From contig NZ_JARVZZ010000001.1 in assembly GCF_029846115.1 (NCBI RefSeq), forward strand, positions 4,960,001 to 5,024,000: 64,000 nt of DNA. Direction: 5' to 3'. The translations under genes were made by a program, and so were the position numbers. The DNA comes from Serratia marcescens (GTDB taxonomy: Bacteria; Pseudomonadota; Gammaproteobacteria; Enterobacterales; Enterobacteriaceae). Shown piece after piece: positions 49,614 to 58,156 of this stretch; the stretch's first letter is position 1; each line of letters starts with the position of its first letter. Below the pieces are notes generated by a model that worked only from the letters and a program-made list of their open reading frames with translations, did no database searches and had not been told where the DNA came from.

Positions 49614-51867
49614 ATGCGCTAACCTCAACCAGGCAGCTCATGGCGTTCGGCCCCTGCGTCAGCGGCGAGGTGCCGATATCGAGCGTCAGCACGTTCGGGT
49701 TGCCCGCCTGCTCGACCGGCCGGCGCTGCGCGTCGAAACCCGGCTCGAACCAGGCACCGGTTGCCATCAATACCACACCGCGCGTCACGCCGTCAGTGAG
49801 GGACGCCCCCGCCAGGCAGCCCCCGCGCGCATTGCTGACCAGCACTTCGGCGCCGTCCGCCACGCCGCGCTGCGCCGCGTCCTCCGGATGCATATACAGG
49901 GTTTCGCGCCCGGCGGTCTTATTGCCCTGCGCCAGCGGCGCCGGATCCATCTGGCTGTGCAGACGATCGCTCGGTTGGATGGAGATCAGATGCAGCGGCC
50001 AGGTTTTGGCCTGCGGCGCGCCCAACCACTCCACCGGTGGCTGCCACTGCGGATGCGGAGCGAAATCCTCATAGCGATAGCCGGCGATCCGCTCGCTGAA
50101 CAACTCGATCTTGCCGCTGGACGTTTGCAGCGGGTTAGCCTGCGGATCGGCGCGGAACGCGTCAAAAAAGACGAACTCCTTGGCCGGCGCGGGCAGTTCG
50201 ACATAGCCCTGGCGCCAAAAATCCTCAAACTCGGGCCAGACGACACCGGCACGCCGCTGCGCTGCGCCGCATTGCCGGTAGATATCCTCGATCCAGGCCC
50301 GCTCGTCGCGGTTTTCGGTAAAACGTTCGCGATAGTCCAGGCGCTCCGCCAGATCGGCAAAGATATCGAAATCGTTGCGCGCCTGATGCTGCGGTGCAAT
50401 CGCCTGATGCATCGCCAGCACGTAGCGATCGCGCGAGGAGCCGCCGATGTCGTTGCGCTCCAGCGAACTGGTGACCGGCAACACGATATCCGCCATTTTG
50501 GCCGCCGCCGTCCACCAGATATCTTGTACGATCACCGTATCCGGCTTCTGCCAGCCTTCCACCAGCCGGTTCAGCTGCTGATGGTGATGGAACGGGTTGC
50601 CGCCGGCCCAATGCACCAGGTGGATATCCGGGTACTGCCGCGTCTCGCCGCAAAATTGATAGGCTTCGCCGGGGTGCAGCAGCATGTCGCAAATGCGCGC
50701 CACCGGGATCGCCAGCCCGGCCGGGTTATCCCCTACCGGCATAGTCGGCGCAGGGGTGTCCACGCGCGGGTTACCGACGCCGTTCATCGAGCCGTGGCCG
50801 AACGAGAAACCGCCGCCCGGCAGCCCCACCTGGCCCAACATCGACGACAGCGCGATCATCATCCAATACGGTTGCTCGCCGCGGTGTGCGCGCTGCACGG
50901 AGTAGGAACAGGTGATGAAACTGCGCACGCCGATCAGCTGCCGCGCCAGCCGCGCGATGCGCGCCGCCGGAATGCCGGTAATGGCGCTGGCCCAGGCCGG
51001 CGTTTTCGCCACGCCGTCACCGACGCCGTTCAGGTAATCCGCCAGCTGTTGATAGCCCACGCAGTGGCTGTGCAGGAAGGCTTCATCCTGCGCGCCCAGC
51101 CGCTGGATTTCATAAGCCAGCGCCAGCATCAGCGCCACGTCGGTATTCGGCCGGATCGGGATCCATTCCGCGTTGACGAACCCGGGGCAATCGTCGCGCA
51201 TCGGGCTAATGTTGATCACCGGCGTGCCCTTATGCGCCAGCTTTTGCAGCCAGGGCTTGAGCGCATGCTCCGCCGCGCCGCCGGAAGAGACCTGCGCGTT
51301 TTTCAGTGCCAGACCGCCAAACGCCACAAACAATTCGCAATGCTCCACCACGCTCGGCCAACTGGTGACACGCCCGGTCAACGGCGAGAAAGTGCCGATC
51401 ACATACGGCAGGAAAAACTGCGCCGCGCCCCAGCTGTAGTTGCCCTGCTGATCGACCCCGCCGCCACCGCTGAAATAGAACCGCCGCACCAGCGAGCGTG
51501 CATGATGCAAACGCCCGGCCGACGACCAGCCATAAGAACCGGTGAACAGCCCGGAGGGACCGTAGCGATCGCGCACCCGGCGATTCTCTTGCGCCACCAA
51601 ATCGAGCGCCAGCTCCCAGTCCACCTCGACGAAATCTTCCCTGCCGCGCAGCGTACGGTCGCTGCCCTCGCGCTTTTGCATCCACGAGCGGCGCACCGCC
51701 GGCTTGCGGATACGTTTGTCGGAGTAGACCATCGGTACGATGGAATCGAGCAGCGGCGAAGGATCAGGATCGTCGACGAAGGGTTCACAACGGATAAGCC
51801 GGCCGTCTTCAACCACGGCGGTATAAGCGCCCCAATGGGCGAGCTGCGGATAGCGTTTAATGGACAT
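49585..51867 (-). CDS. Molybdopterin oxidoreductase, biotin sulfoxide/TMAO/DMSO reductase family (BisC/TorZ-like)
   Basis: 760 residues without a signal peptide or an N-terminal FeS Cys cluster, as in cytosolic BisC. TGSYGWSSAGRLHHARSL corresponds to the region carrying the Ser ligand of Mo in this family; QTSWP-like (VTSWPSVVEH), GGNPFHHHQQLNRL and DIVLPVTSSLERND are bis-MGD-binding blocks. Likely reaction: reduction of an S- or N-oxide (biotin or methionine sulfoxide, TMAO). E. coli BisC is encoded elsewhere, so this may be a paralogue. No partner subunit is adjacent; galR is divergent. Specificity is undecided. Confidence 0.85.
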   Translation of the reverse strand: MSIKRYPQLAHWGAYTAVVEDGRLIRCEPFVDDPDPSPLLDSIVPMVYSDKRIRKPAVRRSWMQKREGSDRTLRGREDFVEVDWELALDLVAQENRRVRDRYGPSGLFTGSYGWSSAGRLHHARSLVRRFYFSGGGGVDQQGNYSWGAAQFFLPYVIGTFSPLTGRVTSWPSVVEHCELFVAFGGLALKNAQVSSGGAAEHALKPWLQKLAHKGTPVINISPMRDDCPGFVNAEWIPIRPNTDVALMLALAYEIQRLGAQDEAFLHSHCVGYQQLADYLNGVGDGVAKTPAWASAITGIPAARIARLARQLIGVRSFITCSYSVQRAHRGEQPYWMMIALSSMLGQVGLPGGGFSFGHGSMNGVGNPRVDTPAPTMPVGDNPAGLAIPVARICDMLLHPGEAYQFCGETRQYPDIHLVHWAGGNPFHHHQQLNRLVEGWQKPDTVIVQDIWWTAAAKMADIVLPVTSSLERNDIGGSSRDRYVLAMHQAIAPQHQARNDFDIFADLAERLDYRERFTENRDERAWIEDIYRQCGAAQRRAGVVWPEFEDFWRQGYVELPAPAKEFVFFDAFRADPQANPLQTSSGKIELFSERIAGYRYEDFAPHPQWQPPVEWLGAPQAKTWPLHLISIQPSDRLHSQMDPAPLAQGNKTAGRETLYMHPEDAAQRGVADGAEVLVSNARGGCLAGASLTDGVTRGVVLMATGAWFEPGFDAQRRPVEQAGNPNVLTLDIGTSPLTQGPNAMSCLVEVSAFTERRDQDS

Positions 51868-52054
51868 GGCGTTCTCGGCGCAATTCGGAATGCACAGACG
51901 TTACCTCAGCCCGCCGCCAGAGCCAACGTACAAATTGCGCTATCGGTCGGCTGCCGATGGTTATGCGTACAGACTCGAAGAGATTCTGCAACGGCCACCA
52001 CAAGTTGCGCACGAGACCGCTTGCAGCCCCGGTTTTTTTCCGCAAAACTGGGGG

Positions 52055-52070
52055 ATGTAAGCGATTACCC
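52055..52070 (+). promoter_or_regulatory. GalR/GalS operator upstream of galR
   Basis: ATGTAAGCGATTACCC matches the Gal operator consensus GTGTAANCGNTTACAC at the core GTAA-N-CG-N-TTAC. It lies 18 bases before the galR start, a position suited to autoregulation. Confidence 0.65.
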
Positions 52071-52087
52071 AGGATGTGTTGACTGAT

Positions 52088-53107
52088 ATGGCTACGATAA
52101 AGGATGTTGCCAGGCTGGCGGGTGTTTCCGTGGCCACGGTGTCCCGCGTGATAAACAATTCCCCCAAGGCCAGCGAAGGGTCGCGCACTGCGGTGCTGGC
52201 CGCCATGGAACAACTGCAGTACCACCCTAACGCCAACGCTCGGGCGCTGGCGCAGCAATCCACCGAGACGCTGGGCCTGATCGTCTCCGACGTTTCCGAT
52301 CCCTTCTTCGGCGCGATGGTCAAAGCAGTCGAGCAGGTGGCCTACGCCACCCACAATTTTCTGCTGATTGGTAACGGTTACCACGACGCCGAAAAAGAGA
52401 GACAGGCGATTGAACAGCTGGTGCGGCACCGCTGCGAAGCGCTGGTGGTACACGCCAAAAGGCTGAGCGATCAGGAACTTTGCGGCTGGATGCAACAGAT
52501 CCCGGGCATGGTGCTCATCAACCGCACGCTGCCGGGTTTTGAAACGCGCTGCGTGGCGCTCGACGATCGCTACGGCGCCTGGCTGGCGACCCGTCATCTG
52601 ATCCAGCAAGGGCACCAGCGTATCGCCATCATCTGCTCCACCCACCAGATTTCTGACGCCACCGACCGGCTACAGGGCTATCTCGACGCGCTGCAGGAAC
52701 ACGGCATTGCGGTGGATGAAAAGCTGATCGCCTACGGCGAACCGGACGAGATCGGCGGCGAACAGGCAATGACCGAGTTGCTCGGCCGCGGCCGTTCGTT
52801 CTCCGCCATTACCTGCTACAACGATCCGATGGCCGCCGGCGCGCTGTCGGTGCTGAGCGACAACAGCGTCGACGTGCCGGGGCAAATTTCGCTGATCGGT
52901 TTCGACGACGTGTTGATTTCGCGCTATCTACGCCCACGCCTGACCACCATTCGCTACCCTATCGTCGCGATGGCCACTCAGGCGGCGGAACTGGCCCTGG
53001 CCTTGGCCACTCGGCAACCGCTGCCGGAAATCACCAACATGTTCAGCCCGACGCTGGTGCGCCGCCACTCGGTCGCCCCCCTCAACAACGCGCACGAACA
53101 GCCGTAA
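52088..53107 (+). CDS. galR: Galactose operon repressor GalR
   Basis: A 339-residue LacI-family repressor (E. coli 343). The start is MATIKDVARLAG; a TTG four codons earlier is not needed. The helix-turn-helix is at about residues 4-23 and the hinge helix includes PNANARALAQQ. The periplasmic-binding-like core binds galactose, which releases it from gal operators. It is divergent from the molybdoenzyme gene and convergent with lysA, as galR-lysA in E. coli. Confidence 0.96.
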   Translation: MATIKDVARLAGVSVATVSRVINNSPKASEGSRTAVLAAMEQLQYHPNANARALAQQSTETLGLIVSDVSDPFFGAMVKAVEQVAYATHNFLLIGNGYHDAEKERQAIEQLVRHRCEALVVHAKRLSDQELCGWMQQIPGMVLINRTLPGFETRCVALDDRYGAWLATRHLIQQGHQRIAIICSTHQISDATDRLQGYLDALQEHGIAVDEKLIAYGEPDEIGGEQAMTELLGRGRSFSAITCYNDPMAAGALSVLSDNSVDVPGQISLIGFDDVLISRYLRPRLTTIRYPIVAMATQAAELALALATRQPLPEITNMFSPTLVRRHSVAPLNNAHEQP

Positions 53108-53132
53108 TTCGCACCGCCGCATGACGCTGTGA

Positions 53133-53151
53133 AGCGGGCGCAACACGCCCG
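53133..53151. terminator. Hairpin between galR and lysA
   Basis: GCGGGCG (53133-53139), loop caaca, CGCCCGC (53145-53151), between convergent genes. No clear T-run. Confidence 0.55.
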
Positions 53152-53159
53152 CCCGCTGA

Positions 53160-54422
53160 TCAGATTAGCTCCAACGCGATCAGTTCTTCGATGGTCTGGC
53201 GGCGGCGGATCAGGCGCGGTTCGCCGTTTTCGAACAGCACTTCGGGCAACAGCGGGCGGCTGTTGTAGTTGGAGGACATCGACGCGCCGTACGCGCCGGT
53301 ATCGTGGAACACCAGATAATCGCCGATCTGGACCGGCGGCAGCTCGCGGGTTTCCACGCCGCCGCCCGCCTGCTGGGTGAACACGTCGCCGGATTCGCAC
53401 AGCGGCCCGGCGATCACCGTTTCGCGCAACGGTTGCCCCGAAGTATCGCGCCCATCGGCCGGCAACAGCGAAATATGGTGATAGCTGCCATACATCGCCG
53501 GGCGCATCAGATCGTTAAAACCGGCGTCCACCAGCACGAAGTGGCGGCTGCCCATGTCTTTTACCGCCCGCACCTCGGCCACCAGGACGCCCGCTTCCGC
53601 CATCAGGAAACGCCCCGGTTCGATCTCCAGCTGCACCGGATGCCCCAGATGCGCTACGATGCGTTCACGCGCCCGGTTCCACAAACCGAAATAGTGTTCG
53701 GTATCGATCGCCTCTTCGCCGTACTGGTACGGGATAGACAGGCCGCCACCGGCGGAAATGGCGCTGATGTCATGACCGAGATCGATCACCTGCTGCACCA
53801 TCGCATCGCAGACCCGTTCCAGATGCTGGTAATCGACGCCGGAACCGATGTGCATATGCACACCGATCAGTTTCAGGCCGTAGCGGCGGATCTTCTCCAC
53901 CGCCTGCGGCAGGTCGGCATACCAGATACCGTGCTTGCTGTTCTCGCCGCCAGTGTTGGTTTTCTGGCTATGGCCGTGGCCAAACCCCGGGTTAATGCGC
54001 AGCCACACCGGGTGCCCTGCGGAAACCTGGCCGAGCTGCTCCAGCATGTCGATGGAGCCGGCGTTGACCGGGATCTTCAATTCGCTGACGCGCGCCAGCG
54101 TGGCGTGATCCAACACGTCTGCAGTAAACACGATCTCACTCGGTTCGCCGCCCGGCTGAAAACCGGCCTGCAGCGCCCGTTCGATCTCGCCCAGCGACAC
54201 CGAATCCACCTTCACGCCCTGCTCGCGCATCAAGCGCAAAATATGAATGTTCGAACAGGCCTTCTGTGCGAAACGGACAGTGTCGAAGTGGCGCAGCTGA
54301 GCGATGCGCTGGCTGATGATGTCCGCATCATAGGCCCAGACCGGGCAGCCGAAACGCGGCGGCAAGGCCAACAGGTTAGCGGCGTTCAACGCGGTGGAGG
54401 TGTCGTGCAACGGGCGTGGCAT
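53160..54422 (-). CDS. lysA: Diaminopimelate decarboxylase
   Basis: 420 residues, equal to E. coli LysA. The start is MPRPLHDTST; 17 upstream codons were dropped. A PLP enzyme of the alanine-racemase fold that decarboxylates meso-diaminopimelate to lysine. The PLP Lys is in RFAQKACSNIHILRL, with HMHIGSG, the GGGLS phosphate loop, and the CESGDVF Cys contributed across the dimer. It is divergent from its activator lysR. Confidence 0.97.
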   Translation of the reverse strand: MPRPLHDTSTALNAANLLALPPRFGCPVWAYDADIISQRIAQLRHFDTVRFAQKACSNIHILRLMREQGVKVDSVSLGEIERALQAGFQPGGEPSEIVFTADVLDHATLARVSELKIPVNAGSIDMLEQLGQVSAGHPVWLRINPGFGHGHSQKTNTGGENSKHGIWYADLPQAVEKIRRYGLKLIGVHMHIGSGVDYQHLERVCDAMVQQVIDLGHDISAISAGGGLSIPYQYGEEAIDTEHYFGLWNRARERIVAHLGHPVQLEIEPGRFLMAEAGVLVAEVRAVKDMGSRHFVLVDAGFNDLMRPAMYGSYHHISLLPADGRDTSGQPLRETVIAGPLCESGDVFTQQAGGGVETRELPPVQIGDYLVFHDTGAYGASMSSNYNSRPLLPEVLFENGEPRLIRRRQTIEELIALELI

Positions 54423-54555
54423 GGCGATATTCCCAATTCGAAAATGACGGCAGATAACGCCATAGTGCCGCACGCTGAATCGGGTGGAAAATATCTATTT
54501 AGCCGTAGTCTATTCATTTATGATATGGCTTTACCCACAGCCGAGCGGCCTCGCC

Positions 54556-55479
54556 ATGCATAACATCTCTTTGCGGCAAATCGAAATCTTTCGAGCGGTG
54601 ATGACCACCGGCAACCTGACCGAGGCGGCAGCCCTGCTGCAAACCTCGCAACCGACCGTCAGCCGTGAGCTGGCGCGCTTTGAGAAGCTGATCCGGCTGC
54701 AGCTGTTCGAGCGGGTGCGCGGGCGCCTGTCTCCCACCGTGCAGGGGTTACGGCTGTTCGAAGAGGTACAGCGCTCCTATTACGGCCTCGATCGCATCGT
54801 CAACGCCGCCGCCGGCATCCGCCAGTTTCAGCAAGCGCAGCTGTCGATCGTGTGCCTGCCGGTATTTTCCCAATCGCTGCTGCCGGCGGTGTGCCGGCCC
54901 TTTATCGAACGTTACCCCGAAGTCAGCTTCAGCGTCATTCCGCAAGAGTCGCCGCTGCTGGAAGAGTGGCTGTCTGCCCAGCGCCACGATCTTGGGCTGA
55001 CGGAAACCACCCTGACGCCGGCGGGCACCGAGCGGGTGACGCTGATGACGTTGAACGAAGTGTGCGTGCTGCCGACGGGCCACCCGCTGCTGGTGAAAGA
55101 TCGGCTGACGCCGCAGGACTTCGCCGGGCAGAACTTTATCAGCCTGTCGAGCACCGACAGCTATCGTCACCTGTTGGATGCGCTGTTCGGCGAACAGGGC
55201 GTCGAGCGCCGCATGGTGATGGAAACGCACAGCGCGGCGTCGGTGTGCGCCATGGTGAGGGCCGGTGTCGGGGTGTCGATCGTCAACCCGCTGACGGCGC
55301 TTGACTATGCCGGCAGCGGCGTGCACGTGCGGCCGTTCAGCATCGACGTGCCGTTCACCGTCAGCCTGATCCGGCCGCTGCACCGCCCTTCATCGGCGCT
55401 GGTCACCGCCTTTATCGACCACCTTCATCAACAGGCCGCCGCCTTTGCCGCCCGGCTGGCCGCCGCCGTCAGGCGCTGA
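54556..55479 (+). CDS. lysR: Transcriptional activator of lysA, LysR
   Basis: 307 residues from MHNISLRQIEIFRAV, matching the E. coli LysR start (311 residues). The helix-turn-helix is in LTEAAALLQTSQPTVSRELA. The effector domain contains QESPLLEEWLSAQRHDLGL and VCAMVRAGVGVSIVNPLTALDY, nearly as in E. coli. It activates lysA when diaminopimelate is present and lysine low. The shared promoter region is 54423-54555. Confidence 0.96.
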   Translation: MHNISLRQIEIFRAVMTTGNLTEAAALLQTSQPTVSRELARFEKLIRLQLFERVRGRLSPTVQGLRLFEEVQRSYYGLDRIVNAAAGIRQFQQAQLSIVCLPVFSQSLLPAVCRPFIERYPEVSFSVIPQESPLLEEWLSAQRHDLGLTETTLTPAGTERVTLMTLNEVCVLPTGHPLLVKDRLTPQDFAGQNFISLSSTDSYRHLLDALFGEQGVERRMVMETHSAASVCAMVRAGVGVSIVNPLTALDYAGSGVHVRPFSIDVPFTVSLIRPLHRPSSALVTAFIDHLHQQAAAFAARLAAAVRR

Positions 55480-55506
55480 AAGCGGCGTGGGAATATTGCC
55501 GAAGCA

Positions 55507-56415
55507 TCAGCGCAGCGTCGCCTGCCACTGCGGATCGGTGGCGAACCACTCCACCAGAAAGTCCAGCATGGTGCGCAAGGTGGCGGGCATCTGGCGGCGT
55601 GAGGTATAGATGCCGTAGATACCCATCGACTGCGGCCGGTAATCCGGCAACAGTTCGACCAGTTCGCCACTGGCCAGCAGCGGTGCCGCCGAATAATAGG
55701 GCTGCATGGAAATGCCCGCCCCCTGCACCGTGCCGGCCATCAGCACCACCGACTCGTTGGCGCTCAGATTGCCGCTGACCGCCACCGCCGATTTCACCCC
55801 CTGAGCGTCGAAGTGCCACAGGCTTTTGCCGAAATAGGAGTAGGTCAGGCAGTTGTGCAACGCCAGATCCTGCGGTTGACGCGGGGTGCCGTGCGCCGCC
55901 AGATACGCCGGCGCGGCGCACACCACCGATGCGCAGGTGGACAGCGGGCGGGCAATCAGGTTGGGATCCAGCTCGTTGGTGATGCGCAGCGCCAGATCGA
56001 TGCGCTCTTCCACCAGGTTCACCGCCCGGTTGTTCATCTGCAGATCGACCGCCACCTGCGGATGACGCTTCAAATACTGAGCGACGGCCCCCACCAGCGC
56101 CGTTTGCCCAAGCGACTGCGAACAGGTGATGCGCAGCAGGCCGCGCAGCTCATCGCTCTGCCCTTCCTCCACCAGGTCGATCTCCCCCGCCAGCGCCAGC
56201 ATTTGCCGACAGCGTTCCAGAGTGCGCTCACCGGCGTCGGTCAGACTAAGCTTACGGGTAGTGCGGTGCAGTAAACGCGCCCCGGCCCATTGCTCCATCT
56301 GCGCCAGGTAGCGCGTCACCATCGCACGCGACATCTCCAGCGTGTCGGCGGCGGCGATCATGCTGCCGCGATCGACGATGGTGACAAAAACCTCAGCGGC
56401 GGTAATGCGATCCAT
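55507..56415 (-). CDS. LysR-type transcriptional regulator
   Basis: A 302-residue LTTR of the group common in proteobacterial accessory loci (beginning MDRITAAEVFVTIVDRGS). The winged HTH is at about residues 18-38, with AGARLLHRTTRKLSLTDAG as the wing. It is divergent from the secreted MBL-fold gene at 56524, and the gap holds an LTTR-like TTAT-N7-ATAA box at 56428-56442, so it probably controls that pair and itself. The effector is not known. Confidence 0.9.
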   Translation of the reverse strand: MDRITAAEVFVTIVDRGSMIAAADTLEMSRAMVTRYLAQMEQWAGARLLHRTTRKLSLTDAGERTLERCRQMLALAGEIDLVEEGQSDELRGLLRITCSQSLGQTALVGAVAQYLKRHPQVAVDLQMNNRAVNLVEERIDLALRITNELDPNLIARPLSTCASVVCAAPAYLAAHGTPRQPQDLALHNCLTYSYFGKSLWHFDAQGVKSAVAVSGNLSANESVVLMAGTVQGAGISMQPYYSAAPLLASGELVELLPDYRPQSMGIYGIYTSRRQMPATLRTMLDFLVEWFATDPQWQATLR

Positions 56416-56426
56416 GATTAGTCCGA

Positions 56427-56479
56427 TTTATGCAACGAATAATTGCTTATTATCCGGTTTTTCTATCGCTTTATGCAAC
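56427..56479. promoter_or_regulatory. Putative LysR-type regulator binding region
   Basis: TTTATGCAAC occurs twice as a direct repeat (56427-56436 and 56470-56479, 43 bp apart). The first overlaps TTATGCAACGAATAA (56428-56442), which has the T-N11-A dyad of LTTR boxes. The location between the divergent regulator and MBL genes supports the assignment. Confidence 0.5.
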
Positions 56480-56523
56480 CTAACATCATTACAACATTAA
56501 CCGATACCTAAGGACCTCTGCCC

Positions 56524-57408
56524 ATGTTTAAGAAATCACTGTTAACTCTGGCCTTCACCGGCGTCGCCACCCTCAGCACCTACGCCACCGCTGCCGACAC
56601 CCTGACCATGGAAGTGTATAACCCGGGCGAGAAAAGCGTGTTCCCGGTGTCTTCCGAAATCATCAGCGGCAAACACGAAGTGGCGCTGATCGACGCTCAG
56701 TTCCAACGCAACGACGCTGAAGCGCTGGTGAAAAAGATCAAGGCGACCGGCAAGAAACTGACCACCGTTTATATCAGCCACTCAGACCCGGATTTCTATT
56801 TCGGTCTGGACGTGATTAAGGCGGCCTTCCCGGAGGCGAAAATCATCGCTTCGCCAGGCACCATCAAGGACATCAACGCCACCAAAGACGGCAAAGTCGC
56901 CTACTGGGGCCCGATTCTGAAAGACAACGCGCCAAAAGCCGTGATCGTGCCGCAGCCGCTGCAGGGCGACAGCTTCACCATCGACGGCCAGAAAGTGGAA
57001 GTGAAAGGCCTGAACGGCCCAACCCCCGATCGCACCTTCGTGTGGATCCCGGCGCTGAAAGCGGTAGTAGGCGGTGTCGCGGTCGCCGGTGACAACATCC
57101 ATCCGTGGATCGCCGACAACCAGAGCGTGGAATCGCGCCAGCACTGGCAGCAGACGCTGAAAAGCATCGAAGCGCTGAAGCCGCAGGTCGTCGTGCCGGG
57201 CCACTTCCTGCCGGGCGCAGCGCAAACGCTGGCATCGGTACAATTTACCCAGAAATACCTGACCACGCTGGAAGCCGAGCTGCCGAAGGCCAAGGATTCC
57301 GCCGCGCTGATTGAAGCGATGAAAACGCACTACCCGACGCTGAAAGACGAGTCGAGCCTGGAACTGAGCGCGAAAGTGCTGAAAGGCGAGATGAAGTGGC
57401 CACAATAA
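56524..57408 (+). CDS. Secreted MBL-fold (metallo-beta-lactamase-like) protein with altered metal motif
   Basis: 294 residues with a Sec signal ending near TYATA-ADTL, so periplasmic or secreted. The MBL fold is suggested by the order of strands and by YISHSDPDFYFG, where the usual HxHxDH reads H-S-D-P-D-F: the first His (86) and the Asp (90) remain, the second His is Asp88 and the last is Phe91. GGVAVAGDNIHPW (Asp190) and VVVPGHFLPG (His227) may supply other ligands. Not a likely beta-lactamase. It precedes a DsbA-family gene by 68 bp and is divergent from a LysR regulator. Substrate unknown. Confidence 0.82.
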   Translation: MFKKSLLTLAFTGVATLSTYATAADTLTMEVYNPGEKSVFPVSSEIISGKHEVALIDAQFQRNDAEALVKKIKATGKKLTTVYISHSDPDFYFGLDVIKAAFPEAKIIASPGTIKDINATKDGKVAYWGPILKDNAPKAVIVPQPLQGDSFTIDGQKVEVKGLNGPTPDRTFVWIPALKAVVGGVAVAGDNIHPWIADNQSVESRQHWQQTLKSIEALKPQVVVPGHFLPGAAQTLASVQFTQKYLTTLEAELPKAKDSAALIEAMKTHYPTLKDESSLELSAKVLKGEMKWPQ

Positions 57409-57476
57409 GCGCCCGTGCGTGATTGAACCAGCCCTGGCGCCGCGGTGAGCTGCCGCGCGCCAGGCGAGGAGTAAAG

Positions 57477-58124
57477 ATGACCGAAACCACTCTGCATTAC
57501 ATTTTCGATCCGCTGTGCGGCTGGTGCTACGGCGCCGCGCCGCTGGTGAAAGCGGCTCAGAGCCTCCCCGGGCTGAAGGTCGTGCCGCACGCCGGCGGCA
57601 TGATGACCGGCAACAACCGCCGTCAGATTACCGACGAATGGCGCAACTACGTCATTCCGCACGACAAACGCATCGCCGAGATGACGGGCCAGCCTTTTGG
57701 CGAAGCCTATTTCAACGGTCTGCTGCGCGACACCACGGCGGTGATGGATTCCGAGCCGCCGATCACCGCTATCCTGGCGGCGGAAAAGCTGGCGGGACGC
57801 GGGCTGGACATGCTGCACCGCATTCAGCAGGCACACTATCAGGAAGGCCGGCGCATCGCCGACACGCCGGTGCTGGAAGCGTTGGCGAAAGAGCTGGGGT
57901 TGCCTTCGGCGGCGTTTATCGCCGAAATGCGTTTCAACAGCGGCGCGCCGACCGCGCAACATATCGCGGAAAGCCGGGCGCTGCTGGCCAAAGTGCAAGG
58001 CCAGGGCTTCCCGACCTTTGCGCTGCAGGACAGCGAAGGCCGCCTGCATCTGCTGCCGGCCGGCAACTATCTGGGTAACGTGGAAGCCTGGAAAAACCTG
58101 CTGGGCGCCGCCGCGCTGGCGTAA
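57477..58124 (+). CDS. DsbA family protein (2-hydroxychromene isomerase/FrnE-like thioredoxin fold)
   Basis: 215 residues from MTETTLHYIF with GAGGAG upstream; an earlier in-frame start is unsupported. It has no signal peptide, so it is cytosolic. The active site is CGWC (Cys14, Cys17) in FDPLCGWCYGAAP, followed by an inserted helical domain and the cis-Pro loop GFPTFAL. This is the pattern of the DsbA/FrnE-type oxidoreductases described as YwbO/PSPTO-like. It probably shares a transcript with the MBL-fold gene; substrate not known. Confidence 0.88.
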   Translation: MTETTLHYIFDPLCGWCYGAAPLVKAAQSLPGLKVVPHAGGMMTGNNRRQITDEWRNYVIPHDKRIAEMTGQPFGEAYFNGLLRDTTAVMDSEPPITAILAAEKLAGRGLDMLHRIQQAHYQEGRRIADTPVLEALAKELGLPSAAFIAEMRFNSGAPTAQHIAESRALLAKVQGQGFPTFALQDSEGRLHLLPAGNYLGNVEAWKNLLGAAALA

Positions 58125-58135
58125 CCAACCTTTCT

Positions 58136-58154
58136 CGCCCCGGCTGCCGGGGCG
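58136..58154. terminator. Bidirectional hairpin
   Basis: CGCCCCGG (58136-58143), loop CTG, CCGGGGCG (58147-58154), between the convergent DsbA-family gene and the hypothetical gene. Confidence 0.65.
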
Positions 58155-58156
58155 GG

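Noticed and set aside
56524..57408. Beta-lactamase resistance gene
   Set aside because: The zinc motif is degenerate, and neighbours and sequence do not match known carbapenemases; only the fold class is supported.
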